Assembly: GCF_035222485.1 (NCBI RefSeq)
Contig: NC_085920.1
Location: forward strand, 6,386,001-6,450,000
DNA length: 64,000 nucleotides
Origin: Podospora pseudoanserina
Lineage: Eukaryota; Ascomycota; Sordariomycetes; Sordariales; Podosporaceae
Direction: 5' to 3'
The translations under genes were made by a program, and so were the position numbers. Under the pieces are notes generated by a model. The model did no database searches and had not been told where the DNA came from. It saw only the letters and a program-made list of their open reading frames with translations. Shown piece after piece: positions 23,751-35,222 of this stretch (the stretch's first letter is position 1; every line of letters starts with the position of its first letter).

Positions 23751-24823
23751 CTAATACCCCTTTAAACACCTCATACCCCCCCCACCCACCCGCCTCCTCC
23801 CAGAAACAGCAAACACAACATCACTCCACCAGTCCCCTCTAAACTCCTCCTCCAGCAATACCTCCCCCCAGCACTCCGCTTGCACCCGCACCCCATCCCC
23901 ATTCCCATCACACTTCAGCACAGCTCTCAAATGCCGTTTACATGCACTCATCCTCAACACCAGTCTCATCATGTCTTTTACGCTTTCCCTCTTCCACACA
24001 TCTCCAAGGATCCTGACAGTACTCACAGTTACAGCTGGCAGCCCCCTCCCCGGCCACCTCTCCCACAGAAGTTGATACCCACCGTCTTTGTCTGTCCAGA
24101 AAACGAGCACGTATTTGCTGTACAGCAGTTCACCCTCTGCCCGCGGGACCTCCCCCATCAAGCTCATGGGCAACAAGCTCATGGGCAACGAGCTCCTGAT
24201 ATCAATCTCATCCTCCTCCTCTCCTCCTTCTTCCCCACCTGACCCTCTCCCCTCACCCAACAAACCCCCTCCCCCTTCGCGTGCTAAATTCAGGACAAAA
24301 GACATCCAATTCCTATCCCTCACTTCCGCTGTGGGCAGCGTTCTCGGTCTACCAAGCACCTCAATAGTAGCGATGAGTGGTTCAGCGTTGACGACGCGGA
24401 TGATTGTTCGGGACACAACGGGGCAGTATTCTGACCTTAAGGGGAGAAGGTCGGCGAGGGTTTTGGTGAAGGAGGCGCGTGCGTGGCGGAGGGCGCCGAG
24501 AGAGAGGATTTGGGGGAGGAGGTGGCTATTTTGGGTGTGGAGGGGGTCAAGTTAGTTGGCTGGACCTGGTCCTGGAGGCGAAGGGGGTCTTCGCTGGTGG
24601 TTGTCGTTATGCTTTGGGTGTGATAGAATGGTGATGGGTAGTGTGAAAGCGGCAGGGCAGGTTGCCTACAGGCTAATATCATCCATTGAAGGCGATGTGG
24701 TGGTGACAGTGGTGTGTAAAGATGACCGGTATTTTGGATGGTGGAAGTTGCGCTGGGCTGGGTATAAGCAGCCCGGCGAGGTGTACAAAGAGGTGCGTGG
24801 TGCAACGTAGAGCAATGTATCAT
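23751..24823 (-). CDS. hypothetical protein, model uncertain
   Basis: A 222-codon frame (24416-23751) extends upstream without a stop to about 24540 (QILSLGALRHARASFTKTLADLLP reads on into VSRTIIRVVNAEPLIATIEV). Two Trp-rich blocks (VFWTDKDGGYQLLWERWPGR; LLEEEFRGDWWSDVVFAVSG) and a Gly/Glu low-complexity insert are visible. A second frame, 24823-24437, may supply an upstream exon, for example from an internal ATG near 24688. No domain is recognised. Coding is likely because the frame keeps good composition across about 270 codons, but the start and splice sites are unresolved. It lies between relics, so partial decay is possible. Confidence 0.4.
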
Positions 24824-25010
24824 GAGGCCATATTGACGTTTTGTTAATGTGCTAATGTATTAATCTGTTAATGTGTAGATTATTGCGGCTTTATGATATA
24901 ATATTTCGGAAATATTCTATTGCTATGATGGATCATGGAACTAATTTTTGTGATATGCTGAGATAAGACATTCCGCCGCCCTGGTTCCAAGAAATCTCCC
25001 ATGTCAAGCA
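24824..25010. other. short AT-rich spacer
   Basis: Contains repeated TTAATGTG-like words around 24842-24880 and no gene. Confidence 0.3.
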
Positions 25011-25742
25011 CTACCAGTCATCCTCCTCCAGATAAAACCTCGGCACTGGCTTCGCGGGCGGTGGTGTTGGTAGCGCGGGCTCCTCCCCCGGCTCATCCTT
25101 GATACGAATCACAAGATCGCTGTGCATCTCTTCCGGCTCTGCCTCCACCATCACCGGCGATGACATACGCCCAACCGTCTCTTCTCTGTAGTAACCTCCT
25201 TCCTCCCATTAAAACTCTTATTCCATCTCTGAACCAACTCCTCCCATCTTGGAAGCTGCACCCAATCCTCGTCCATCAAGAGATACAAGCTCTCGCAGCG
25301 TGAATGATCCAGCCGGCCCGCGGACTCGGTGAGGTACGTCATCCGGTTGTCGTTGGTGATTAGGTTTAGGACCGGGGTGTCGTACGGGGGTTTGAAGCTG
25401 ATGATGTCTGCTGCTATGAGGGTTGGGGCCGTGACGCAGGCGAGCGAGGCGGAGGAGGAGGGGTTGGGAGTGCTTTGTGTAGACGCGCCAGGCGGGAGGG
25501 CAGGCGGCGAGAAAGCTGAAGAGGGGGGTGGTGGAGTGGATGCATTCGAGGATGAGGAGGAGGATCTCGGGGAAGAGGTGGGAGAGAGTGTGGCGGCTGA
25601 GAATTCTTTGACGTTGAATGTGGAACCCTGCAGGCGAAAGAACTCTCCAGCGATGCGAATAAACAAAGATGCGACCGACAAAACGATGAAATGTGGAAGG
25701 TACAGCTGGAAGAAAAGGCGCAAAATGCAAAGTTTGGGACAA
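25011..25742 (-). pseudogene. F-box-like gene with inconsistent reading frame
   Basis: An F-box-like helix pair, HLFPEILLLILECIHS...LFSFLAACPPAWRVYTKH, lies near 25630-25480 and resembles the fungal pattern LP.EILL.ILS.L...L..L..ASP..YRVY. After about 25455 the coding-like sequence continues one frame over (ACVTAPTLIAADIISF to WEELVQRWNKSFNGRKE), then near 25200 returns to the first frame and ends with an acidic tail RFYLEEDDW plus stop at about 25013. Going out of and back into the same frame suggests two compensating small indels or errors, or an unplaced intron. Family knowledge: F-box proteins recruit substrates to SCF ubiquitin ligases. The F-box call rests on pattern only. Confidence 0.4.
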
Positions 25743-25992
25743 GCTGTGATCAGCTTCAGCTTAATTTTCTGGCTGGCGCTTTTGAGTTTCTTGACATAAC
25801 GTCTTTCTTTCCACAACACCACTGTGCGATAGCTGGGCGAAGCCACTGCAACACCACTGCAACACCACCACCTCGTGACGCTATACGACCACCAGGCCCC
25901 GAACAACAGAAAGATGGAGTTTGCAACAGTTCCAACGGTTTTCAAAAAGTAGTGCAGGTCCGTATTTTTCTCTTTGGTACCTCCACAAGCCC

Positions 25993-28900
25993 TCAATCTT
26001 CAAACTTGTACTTCCAATCTGGAATGCTATCTTCAATCTCCTTGAGCTCCTTTAGAACTTCATCTCGATATACAGTATCTGGATGCTCGTCGTAGTACTC
26101 ACGGATCGCCCGAATATGGTCTTGGGCCCATATCCGCGCAAATTCTGACACCTGGGAAAAGTAGTGCGGGTAGAACTCGTTCCAATGAGCCGTCAGCCCC
26201 TGCGCTTCCAACACATTCCGTTCAATCAGGCCGAGCTGCTGATAGATGGCCGACACGGCACCGTCTAGCTGTGTCACAACTTGATCATCCCGCACATACT
26301 GGAAGACGCCACGAGTTTCGCGCAGCGGATTGAGGAAGCGATTAACCGCCGTCTCGTCGCCGTCTTGAGCGTTGTCCAAATACTCTTCAAGTATTTCCTC
26401 AGACATCGGACGGACATATCCCTCGATTCGCCCCTTTTGTGCATTGACGGCTGCGTGGAGGAAGGTGAATGGCGCCGGGTTGCGGTTGGATCCTATTGCC
26501 TCGTAGAGACGCTCAACAGGCCGCCTTATATCCGAAGAGTTGGGTGTAACGGGAGGCAAGCCGGCCGGAAGCCCGTTCGCGTTATTCCAGACGTTCTGCC
26601 AGAACTCGGCTCTTATGCCAGGCGTCCTGGTTTGCGGTCCTTCGGGAGTGAGTTGCCCAATAGGTCGACCGTTTCTGCCCATATATCCGGCGCGTCTTGG
26701 ATTCCAGTGTTGACCGTGGTTGGCAACTGCTGCAAAACGGGCTACTGCAACAAGCTGTTGTATTTGGCGTTGTTAGCAAGTGGACTGATTATGACACAAT
26801 CACAGACAATCCAAATCTGAACCCCTCACCGGCAGTGGGTGTTCCACTTGGAGGTTAGGGGGCAACGTCAGGTCACCACCCTCCTCAATGGGTCGAGATT
26901 CGACCCTTGCATTATCGCAGTTTTGTGAGTGTACATCGTAATAGCGATCCAAGAATCCCTGCTGAGCAAGCCTCCATAGTGCCCTTCCAGTGACGTAGGC
27001 AAGGGACCACTGGGTGATCTCTGCTCCGTTGGTTGTCCACCAACTGAACTTTCTCGGTGCGGTTCGCTTTTCAAGAACCACAATGCCTCGCCTTTGTGTG
27101 ATGAGGTCAAACTCCCCATCATTGTCAATGCAGGCAGCAGGGTCCAGGTCGCAGGTTGTCTTATCACAAACCAACGGTGGTGGTAGTCGCTTGCTGACTT
27201 GACAGCACATGGACTTTTTTCTACCCCCTGAGTGGTTTCCCTATTGTGAGTATCGAGCCATAATTTCCCCTTTCCTTTTTGTACGTGGCCTGTTGTTAAG
27301 GAAAGGCGTGTGGACTTACAGCTACAAAGGTTCCACGAGCTGCCGCCCGCATGGGAATCCACCTGTACCTCCGCCAAGTCCTTACCATCCTCTTGCATTT
27401 TGCAGTTGCTATCTACACACTCCGGGGCACTACCCCTCCACGTACACGAATGCAAAGGTGTGTCATTTGGGCAGCAGTATTCTTGTTGAAGATGCCGTAG
27501 TACTGGTCAGTAAACCAAAGACACCTGTCATAGTGGTGATGATATGATGGGCTTGCTGAACAGGCAAGGTAATGAATGTACTCACTGGGTTCACCACTCA
27601 TAGGACAAGCCCCCTTTTTGGTAGCCAGTTCTTTAAAGCCAGTACCACAGTCACCCCCACCGAAGCTTTAATGTTGAAGCGATGGTCAGACCATGACATT
27701 GGAAACGGAAGCTCACAAATGAGATCTACATACCACGTGGTCCAGTAGCACCCATCGATCACTGTTTTCCAATCACCGGCCTCACAGCAAAACACCTTGT
27801 TGCCCCTGGCGCAGACGTAGGGGTCGGACTCTCGATCCTTTTCGGGCCCGCCGCCCCTGAGATTCTGGTCAGACAGGTCGACAGTCAACAAGACGACTGA
27901 AAGTACACGTAGGCACTTACCATCTCGAATTCAACACCCTCGCCTCGCCGGCATGACACTGACCGTTACAGTCACCCCATATCCCTCCATCATTCCCACT
28001 GCCACGCCACACACACTTCTGAGGTGCCGTGTCCTCGGGGCAGCAAATCGGCTTGCCTTCATCTTCCTTACCCTGGAGATCGGTAACGGCGATTAGTATA
28101 GTAGCTTACAGACCAAGGCCAGTTTGAACAATGGAATTGCAGAACCTACACAGCCATCTCTATCCCAACCAACCAAACTCTCACCCTTCAAACATCTTAG
28201 GTCTCGGGCCGGCTTGCAGTCATATTCCTTGATGACCCTGCACCCCTGCCCGTTCTCGCCTTGCAGGCTGTGGGCAACGTTTTTGGAGGTCTGCGCCAGC
28301 GCCACAACGCCGTTCAAGGAGGTGTCCACGTGAGAGACCTGATACCCTACCAGCCCACTCATGGCAGAAAACTTGTCGTCGTCCGTATCAACAGCCCAGA
28401 TCATGCTGCCACCGAAACCAATCCGGTTGGCCCATTCCTTCTTCAGCTTAAAGGTCTCGGCGTCATCATACGAGATCCACTGGTCCCTGTCAAAAGTAAA
28501 ATACTTGACGGCCGCCTTGCGGTCGAACACGGGCTTGATGTTGGGAACCTGCTTGAGGATGGCCTGGATCTCGTAGTACATGAGGATCCCGGCCTCCTTG
28601 GAGCACGGGCCTTGTTTCGCGCCGCCGCTGAATGGGCAGCCCGGGGTTGAGCACCTGGGGTTTTCGAGCTGGAAGGATCGCCCATAGAAGCCATAGCCGA
28701 GGACTACCTGGTCAGGCCGGACGCCTACACGCCAGAGAAGCTGGGCGGCGAGATTGATCTCGGTGAGATTGGTGTGGGCCTGGGCGATGGCGCCGATGGG
28801 GTTGTTCCGGTCCCAGGTGCCGTGAAGGTCGTAGCTCATCATGTTGGCCCAGTCGGCGTACTGGAGTAGGCCGGGGAGGTCGAACCATCGAAGGTACCAG

Positions 28901-30081
28901 AACGAGGAAGGGATGGTGAAGGTGATGCCCAGCCGGCGCGGGGAGGCATCAAAGGTTGACCGCAGGGTCTTCAGCAGCAGCACAAAGTTTGGGGTGTCTT
29001 CGGGCTTGCCACCTCTGTCAGGGGCTCCCGGATATTCCCAGTCGATGTCTAAGCCGTCGAATCCGTATTTGTTGAGAAACTTGACGACGCCGTCGGCAAA
29101 CTTTTGGCGGTTCGATTCCGTGCTAGCGATTTCACCAAAGAGTGGTTGGGTGACCGTGTCATTGTCTGAGAATGTCCAGCCTCCGACTGCCACATATACC
29201 TTGAGGCTTGGATTGAATTTCTTTGCGTCGACTGTCAACTGCCACAGATCTTCGCTAGTTTCGTCGTCCATGGTGGTAAGTGCATAGCTCCGCGGTTCGA
29301 TGAAAGCAAAGGCGTAGAAGAGGTGTGTGAGCTCCGTCAGAGGGAGATCGCTGGGGGATTTCTGGTTGCATTTCGATCGGTAACTCCAAGACTCATAGTA
29401 TCCGATTACTGGCACATCGTCAGTCTCCAGTCATTCTATTACTGGTATCCTAACAAATTCTTACAGATATCCATGGATGCATTCTTGGGAGAGCCGCCCG
29501 GTGGTTGCGGTTCCAGAACACAATTTGACTGACACCCAGGCCGACAAAACTCCTAATTAAGTCGGATACTCTATTATCAGCATCCGTCCTCACAGAAGAC
29601 GAGAAAGGAGAGGCATTAGTCCCTGTACCTCTGTCGTCCCACAGAACCCATGCTCGCTGCAACAAGCATTCAGAGGGCAAGTGGTTCCGGGTATCTTTGC
29701 GTACTGCCCGCATGGGGCTTTCGCATCACAATTCGAAAGACATCCTGTGCCGCAATAAGCAGGGGCGTAACCGCAGTTTCCCGATGGACCGCAACACGCT
29801 CCGTTGGAGCACGGCCGACGAGGACCACATGTATAGGGGTCATCAACGAGGACTCGTGCAAAGCCGGCGGGAGGCTGTCCAAATGCTTCCAAGTTGTTGG
29901 AACTAGCGGTCGAGCGTGACGCTGTGGTGTCGTTGCCGGTAACGGGCAAACGTTGTCGAGCTGTCAGTTCGGAATGACTTGACCGGTCCTTTGGGGCGTA
30001 GCTCCAGAACTGAACGCTGACAATAGCCAGGAAGAGGAATAAAGCAAGCCATATGTGTTGCTGTGCGTTCAATGAGCGCAT
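25993..30081 (-). CDS. GH18 chitinase with chitin-binding domains (killer-toxin-like, subgroup C)
   Basis: Start at 30081: hydrophobic leader (WLALFLFLAIVSVQFW), then two chitin-binding type-1 (hevein-like) motifs CGPRRPCSNGACCGPSGNCG and CPLNACCSEHGFCG. The GH18 domain (29408 to about 28300) has YVAVGGW and the catalytic FDGLDIDWEYPG (DxxDxDxE complete), MMSYDLHG and MIWAVDTDD. After it come Cys-rich segments (ICCPEDTAPQKC; YVCARGNKVFCC) and a C-terminal domain of about 230 residues (26682-25993), all split by small introns; the stop is at 25993. Family knowledge: subgroup C chitinases combine ChtBD1/LysM and GH18 modules, resemble the chitinase subunit of yeast zymocin-type toxins, and are extracellular. 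A divergent seven-LysM gene lies 1 kb away, a pairing known in other fungi. Apparently intact; some splice sites are approximate. Confidence 0.85.
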
Positions 30082-31122
30082 GATAGAGTCGATTACGAGC
30101 GTGTCTGCGCCTGATAAGTGTTCAGTCTACTGACGGGAGACAAGCTGTCTAGAGGGTGTAGAAACTGATCAATAGAAAAAGGTAGAATATAGAAAACCAC
30201 GAACACAGGGAAGATTCATGTGAGTGGCTCAGATGTCTGGGTGTCATGGGGCCTTACCAGACTCTCAGTTTGTATCTGGCTACTCTGAGCTACGGTCTAT
30301 CACTTACGAGTAACCGGCAAATGGCTGTTCTAACGGCAGTTATATGATCAGATCGCTTAAGGACATGGAGGGTCTCATCAAATACACAGTGTCTTGGATT
30401 ATCATCAAATTGCCATCCATGCTCGCCTAACCATGGATCGATTGCTCTGTAATGTTCATAGCCATGACAGGGTAAAGATGATTGGTCAGCTCGTATTTTA
30501 CTTATCTCTGGTTTAGGTCATTCTCCATATGATCACTATACACTCGCATTTGTCGCTTTCGTGGTCAACGAAAAGTATCAGCTAATATGGCATGAAATTT
30601 TAGGTATGTCTTACACGGATAATTCAGGGTCAAAAGGGGTTCGGTGAAGTGAACATCATCTCTCTTTGCATTCTGGACAGTGTGTGTCACGGGGCGCGCC
30701 AAAGGCTGCATGCGCAGCGGATGAAAGCTCGAGGAGCATTGGGCAAGGGATGAATTAAGGGGATATGCGCGGTTCCCCTCTTTCTTACATGATCTAACAC
30801 ATGCACGGCAATGGTGGCATCCCGTCATGTACCACAACCCACAACTATGCCGTATCTATTTTACATTCCTTTTTTCACCGGTCGGTTACCGGTAGAATTC
30901 CGCTAGAGGTATCAGAGTCCGAAGGCACTACCTCGTGTTCGACTCCCCGACATCCTTGTGATCGTCCAGACCGACAGATGAATTCTTCAAAGCTCGTTCA
31001 AGTATAGCAAATGCACCCTGCGAGAAGACGCTTTTTCAGACCATATAGAACATCAGCCCTTCAAGAGCTATCAGTTTTACTAGCTACTTATTTGAGCTTG
31101 AAGGTTCCAACGACGGAATAAC
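30082..31122. promoter_or_regulatory. shared divergent promoter of chitinase and LysM gene
   Basis: 1,041 bp separate two divergent starts (30081 minus, 31123 plus). No coding frame is supported. The arrangement would allow joint control of both chitin-directed genes. No specific operator was identified. Confidence 0.5.
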
Positions 31123-34040
31123 ATGGTCATTTCACGATCAGGATCGACTGCGAATACACTCAGCTGGTTCGTTGGTCTCCTGTCGACCTTTACCATTGCA
31201 ATCGCTCAGCAATTCAGCGATGGGCTCCTCGGCTACCATGTCTACCCAGGGCTGAGTGACCAGTGTGCCGAAGCTTTGAACACAACCATCACAAATTGCG
31301 CAAGCTTTCTGGCCACGGTTGCTGTCGACATACCCCGTCTTGACTCGAGGTCTCTTGAGATTCTGTGTACCGCGACATGCAGGTCCTCCCTGTCTTCCGT
31401 CCGAGGGACAATCGCCTCGCGCTGTCGAGGCAATACCGATGTCCTCGAGATAGAGTCAATCGTTTATCCTGGTGCGGATCTCTGCTTTAGGGGCAAAACC
31501 TCGAAAAAGAGCTTCACTAAGACAGGATTCTCAAACAGCCACGTTCGTGATTGACAGGTTTCTCTATGCGTATGATATTTCTTGCGCAAAAGACAGGTGA
31601 GAATTACTGTCGATCTTATTGTGTAATCCGGATGATGATATCCTGCTGACCTCGTGACAGAATCACCGGCAGGTTCTGCGATCAGATCTATATGGACGCC
31701 CTCTCAAACGGCACGGCGTCTAATGGCTGCTCCGACTGCGCTTTGGGTGTTGTGAGTAGACAATTGAACTCGCCTTTTGGGTATCACCCCGATTTTGCGA
31801 ACGACTTTCGTTCCAAAACGTCGGAGTGCGGTGCCACGGGTTATACCTTTACCTCGCCAGCACCATATGCCATCAGCACGAAGCCCAACACGAGCCCGAC
31901 AGAAATCCCAACATGCGTGTCGCCATACACCGTCCAAGCAGGAGATACGTGCGACTCGATTGCGGTGACCAGGGGTGTCTCGACTCATAGCGTTGTCAAG
32001 GCCGGCGGTACGGATCCCGACTGCACTACCTTGCAGGTCGGCGTGAAGCTGTGCTTGCCAGAGCCGTGTAAACTCTATCGTGTTCAGTATGACGATACAT
32101 GCGAGCGTATTCTGGCGTCTGTCACTGGTTTGCAAGCGCATGATCTTCTAACTTGGAACCCCAACATCAACCCACTCTGCACCAACCTGGGATCGATGGC
32201 GAAAAAGCTCATTTGCATCAGGCAAGTTCGGGTTCACCCCCCTGATCAGGATGTACAAGTTGATTGCTTTATGGACCGAGTGGCTGACAGTTGGTTTGCT
32301 GCTACAGTCCCCCTGGCAGGACTTTAGACGAAGTTACCAGGATAACGACCCTGCCTCTAACCACTACGCAACCTCCTGAAACAGCCGTCCCTCGCCCAAC
32401 AAACGCCAAAGCCGAGTCACACACCCGGTGTGGCAGCTGGTATGAAATTCAAGAAGGGGACTACTGCCAAGCCATCTCCATCCGCCAGGCCATCCCCCTC
32501 CAAGACTTCTTCTTTCTCAACCCATCCATCAGCAATCCCGACTGCCTCAACCTCTGGCTCGAGACTTCCTACTGTGTCAAGCCAGTGGGCGACATCAACA
32601 TGTACAGCGACTACCCTTATTCCACATCCCCGGTCTACACGCTCACTTCGTCCAACTACGTCACAACCACCGCTTCTCTGGTTGACAGGGTGCCGCCCAT
32701 CCCCACTCCCATCATCTCGCTGCCTCTAGCACCTGGCTCGCGGACAGCAGCCGACGGCTGCCTTGGGTTTGTCAACCATCGGGTCGTCGTTCCACAGATG
32801 GATCAGTCCCTGCAGACGGATGTGCCCCCCTTGACCAACATGATCAACAGTTGTGACTACGTCCTAGGGGCGTATGAGGTCCACCTCGACGAGTTTCTGT
32901 CCTGGAATCCCAGTCTGGTGGCAGTGAGTCCTTGCTACCTGCAGGCTGGGTACAGGTATTGTGCTGCGCACCGAAACGCTACAGGCGAGTGCCTATTTTA
33001 TGACCAGCTTACACCAAACCGACAGAACAATTTGCTAACATTTACGTCTCGTTTGTAGCCGAACCGCCAAGGGCCAACCGCACTTGTATGGAGGTGGCAA
33101 GTTCTCATCCCGGAACCATTCCGTCCTGTTCTTGCTATACCGTCTTGAGAGGCTGGGATGCCAAAGGTTAGTTACAGTAGCAGTTTTTTGCTCGCCTTTC
33201 CCCGTCATAAGAAAAATATGATTGGTAATCCAAGAGAAACTCACTATTCTCCCACTATAACAGTCTACCCTTGCGAAGACATCGCCCTGGACCACAACAT
33301 CACAGTGAGCGACCTCATGACCTGGAACCCCTGGATAGGACCAAGCTCGTCCGTCTGTGACACGGGCATATACGCCAATCTTCCCGAGTCTAGCGAGCGT
33401 CCGATCTGCGTGGGGACAGGGACAAGAAGCAACACCAGCTCTGTGACGTCAGCACAAAGGACGACGACGACAACGGCTAGAAGCACTACTCCTAGCCTCA
33501 CAACCTCCGATAGTCCAGGCGCTCCTACGCAGACGGGAATCGTGGCGGGTTGCCGGAAGTACTACATCGCGCAGGCAGGAGATGGTTGTTGGGCCATCGC
33601 CAGCAGCAACAACATCAATCTCGATGACTTTTATGGGTGGAATCCAGCAGGTTAGTACTCACAAGCTTGCACTGGAAACAACAGTGGAAACAGGACCCGT
33701 TAACGTTTAAATTCGGTAAATGTGCATTTTAGTCGGCACAGACTGCCTAAACCTCTGGCCAAACTACGCGTACTGCGTTCAGGGCCCAGCCTCCATGACT
33801 TCCCCCACTCAAGTACCCACAACGACCACGGCTGGCGGGGTGCCGCCGCCGGGACCAACGCAGGACGGGGCTAATCCGGCGTGTAAGAGGTGGCACACGG
33901 TCGTTTCTGGGGATGACTGCGCTGCTATCCAGCAGAGATATGGCGTGCCGGATTTTGCAACGTTTCTTCGCTGGAATCCTAGCATTGGGTCTAACTGTGA
34001 GAATCTATGGTTGGGGTACAGTGTCTGTGTCGGGGTTTGA
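31123..34040 (+). CDS. secreted protein with seven LysM modules
   Basis: Seven exons: 31123-31471, 31539-31596, 31661-32221, 32308-32984, 33059-33166, 33264-33650, 33733-34040. They total 816 codons (815 aa) with all phases closing. Introns 3 and 4 have GC donors (GCAAGT at 32222, GCGAGT at 32985). A signal peptide (LSWFVGLLSTFTIAIAQQF) is followed by an N-terminal Cys-containing region, then LysM units at YTVQAGDTCDSIA, YRVQYDDTCERIL, YEIQEGDYCQAIS, a looser SCDYVLGAYEVHLDEFLSWN, one whose core spans intron 5 (YPCEDIALDHNITVSDLMTW), YYIAQAGDGCWAIA and WHTVVSGDDCAAIQ. Most end in WNP and a Cys pair. Family knowledge: LysM binds chitin or N-acetylglucosamine oligomers. Such proteins shield hyphae or mask chitin, or modulate the chitinase they sit beside. 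No GPI tail, so probably free or wall-bound. Confidence 0.88.
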
Positions 34041-34247
34041 AAAGAGGGTTAGGATGCATGTAAAGATGTGATTCAGCCTGCCTTGGCCTGAAAGGTATGC
34101 TCAGATATGATTCCCTCTAAAGGGTATTAGAGCACCTACGCAGTGTAGTGGATCTCAATTCGGAAAATAACAGGAGTTATCTACATCCACCACCGCATAA
34201 CACATAGACCACTTTCCCCAGAAACTGCCCAACCCCCCCGAACAACA

Positions 34248-35222
34248 TCAAGATGCCCACACCCTCCCACACTCTGGCTTCGTCCAATATATATACCAAT
34301 TGTCGGGATTGTCCATCTCCACCCAACTCGCCGGCCCAACCATGCCCACACTGATTCTCATCCAATCGTCCAAATCCCACTCTTCTCTCTCCTCTGCGCT
34401 AGCATCCTCCGGAGGCATCATGCGACTGTCCACCCACCCTCTCACAACGTTCACATACGCTCCATAATCACCCCCCTTACCTGAATCCATCCCCAAGCAA
34501 CTCAACAGCGCCTGTTCATCAGCCTCCAAAAAGACCTCATACCTCGACCCTTTCGTACCCAACCCGCCGTCTTTTGCCACCACCACCCCTGGGTCTTCTC
34601 CCTCTACGAAGGTTTTGAACTTCCCCCTCAGTTGATCTCGATCCGCACCGTCGAGGGTCGTGGGGTCGGAAACAAACCGCCAATCCATCTTGTCAAGCAC
34701 CTCCGGGTCATCGCCAACCTCGTCCTTGCAATTCGCAACGATGATCCGCTGCAGCATCTCCCACGGGGCGTCTAGCTCGGGCTTGTAGCAGGTTCGGTAA
34801 ACCACCCATCCCCATTTGGACCCCTCAGGACCGAGGAGCCACTTGATCTGTTGGGCGGGGGAGGCGTCCTCCCACTCCTCTCCGGAGATGGCCTGCTGCC
34901 GCTCCTCCTGTCCTTCTCCTGGGGAAGAAGGCATTGCGGTGCTTACAGGTGATGTTTTTGTGGTGAAATGCCGACTCGGAGGGAAGAAGGCAGGATTTGT
35001 TGCTCCTGCTGCTGGCGATGGTGCACGTCCTGCGAGGAAGACTGCCACTTCGGCTGGGAAGACCTGGGGGTGATTGATAAGGAGAGGACGATTGCCGGGG
35101 TGGTGATGTGATGAGACACCAAAACGAGAACGAGACCCGTGTGGAGCGCTGGGAGGGACGAAACGTCGAGCGAGTGCTGTCTGGATGGTAGCGCGAGTCC
35201 GAGAGTGACAGTGGCTGCGCAT
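34248..35222 (-). CDS. unknown conserved fungal protein with mitochondrial-type N-terminus
   Basis: A 324-codon frame without introns. The N-terminus is rich in Arg/Ser/His with few acids (TRATIQTALARRFVPPSA, SRHFTTKTS), consistent with a mitochondrial presequence. From about residue 125 comes a Trp-rich globular body: GWVVYRTCYKPELDAPWEML, DKMDWRFVSDPTTLDGAD, GSRYEVFLEADEQALLSC, and the end DNPDNWYIYW. No catalytic motif or named domain is recognised. A decayed paralogue sits 11 kb away on the other strand (22672-23560), so the family duplicates within the locus. Start: 35222 is the first ATG; ATG codons further in would shorten the presequence. Coding confidence is high; function unknown. 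Confidence 0.75.
   Translation of the reverse strand: MRSHCHSRTRATIQTALARRFVPPSAPHGSRSRFGVSSHHHPGNRPLLINHPQVFPAEVAVFLAGRAPSPAAGATNPAFFPPSRHFTTKTSPVSTAMPSSPGEGQEERQQAISGEEWEDASPAQQIKWLLGPEGSKWGWVVYRTCYKPELDAPWEMLQRIIVANCKDEVGDDPEVLDKMDWRFVSDPTTLDGADRDQLRGKFKTFVEGEDPGVVVAKDGGLGTKGSRYEVFLEADEQALLSCLGMDSGKGGDYGAYVNVVRGWVDSRMMPPEDASAEEREEWDLDDWMRISVGMVGPASWVEMDNPDNWYIYWTKPECGRVWAS

Noticed and set aside
30878-30955. tRNA-like T-arm (GTGTTCGACTCC) with GTCGG/CCGAC ends
   Set aside because: Only five acceptor pairs form, no D-arm, and the T stem does not pair.
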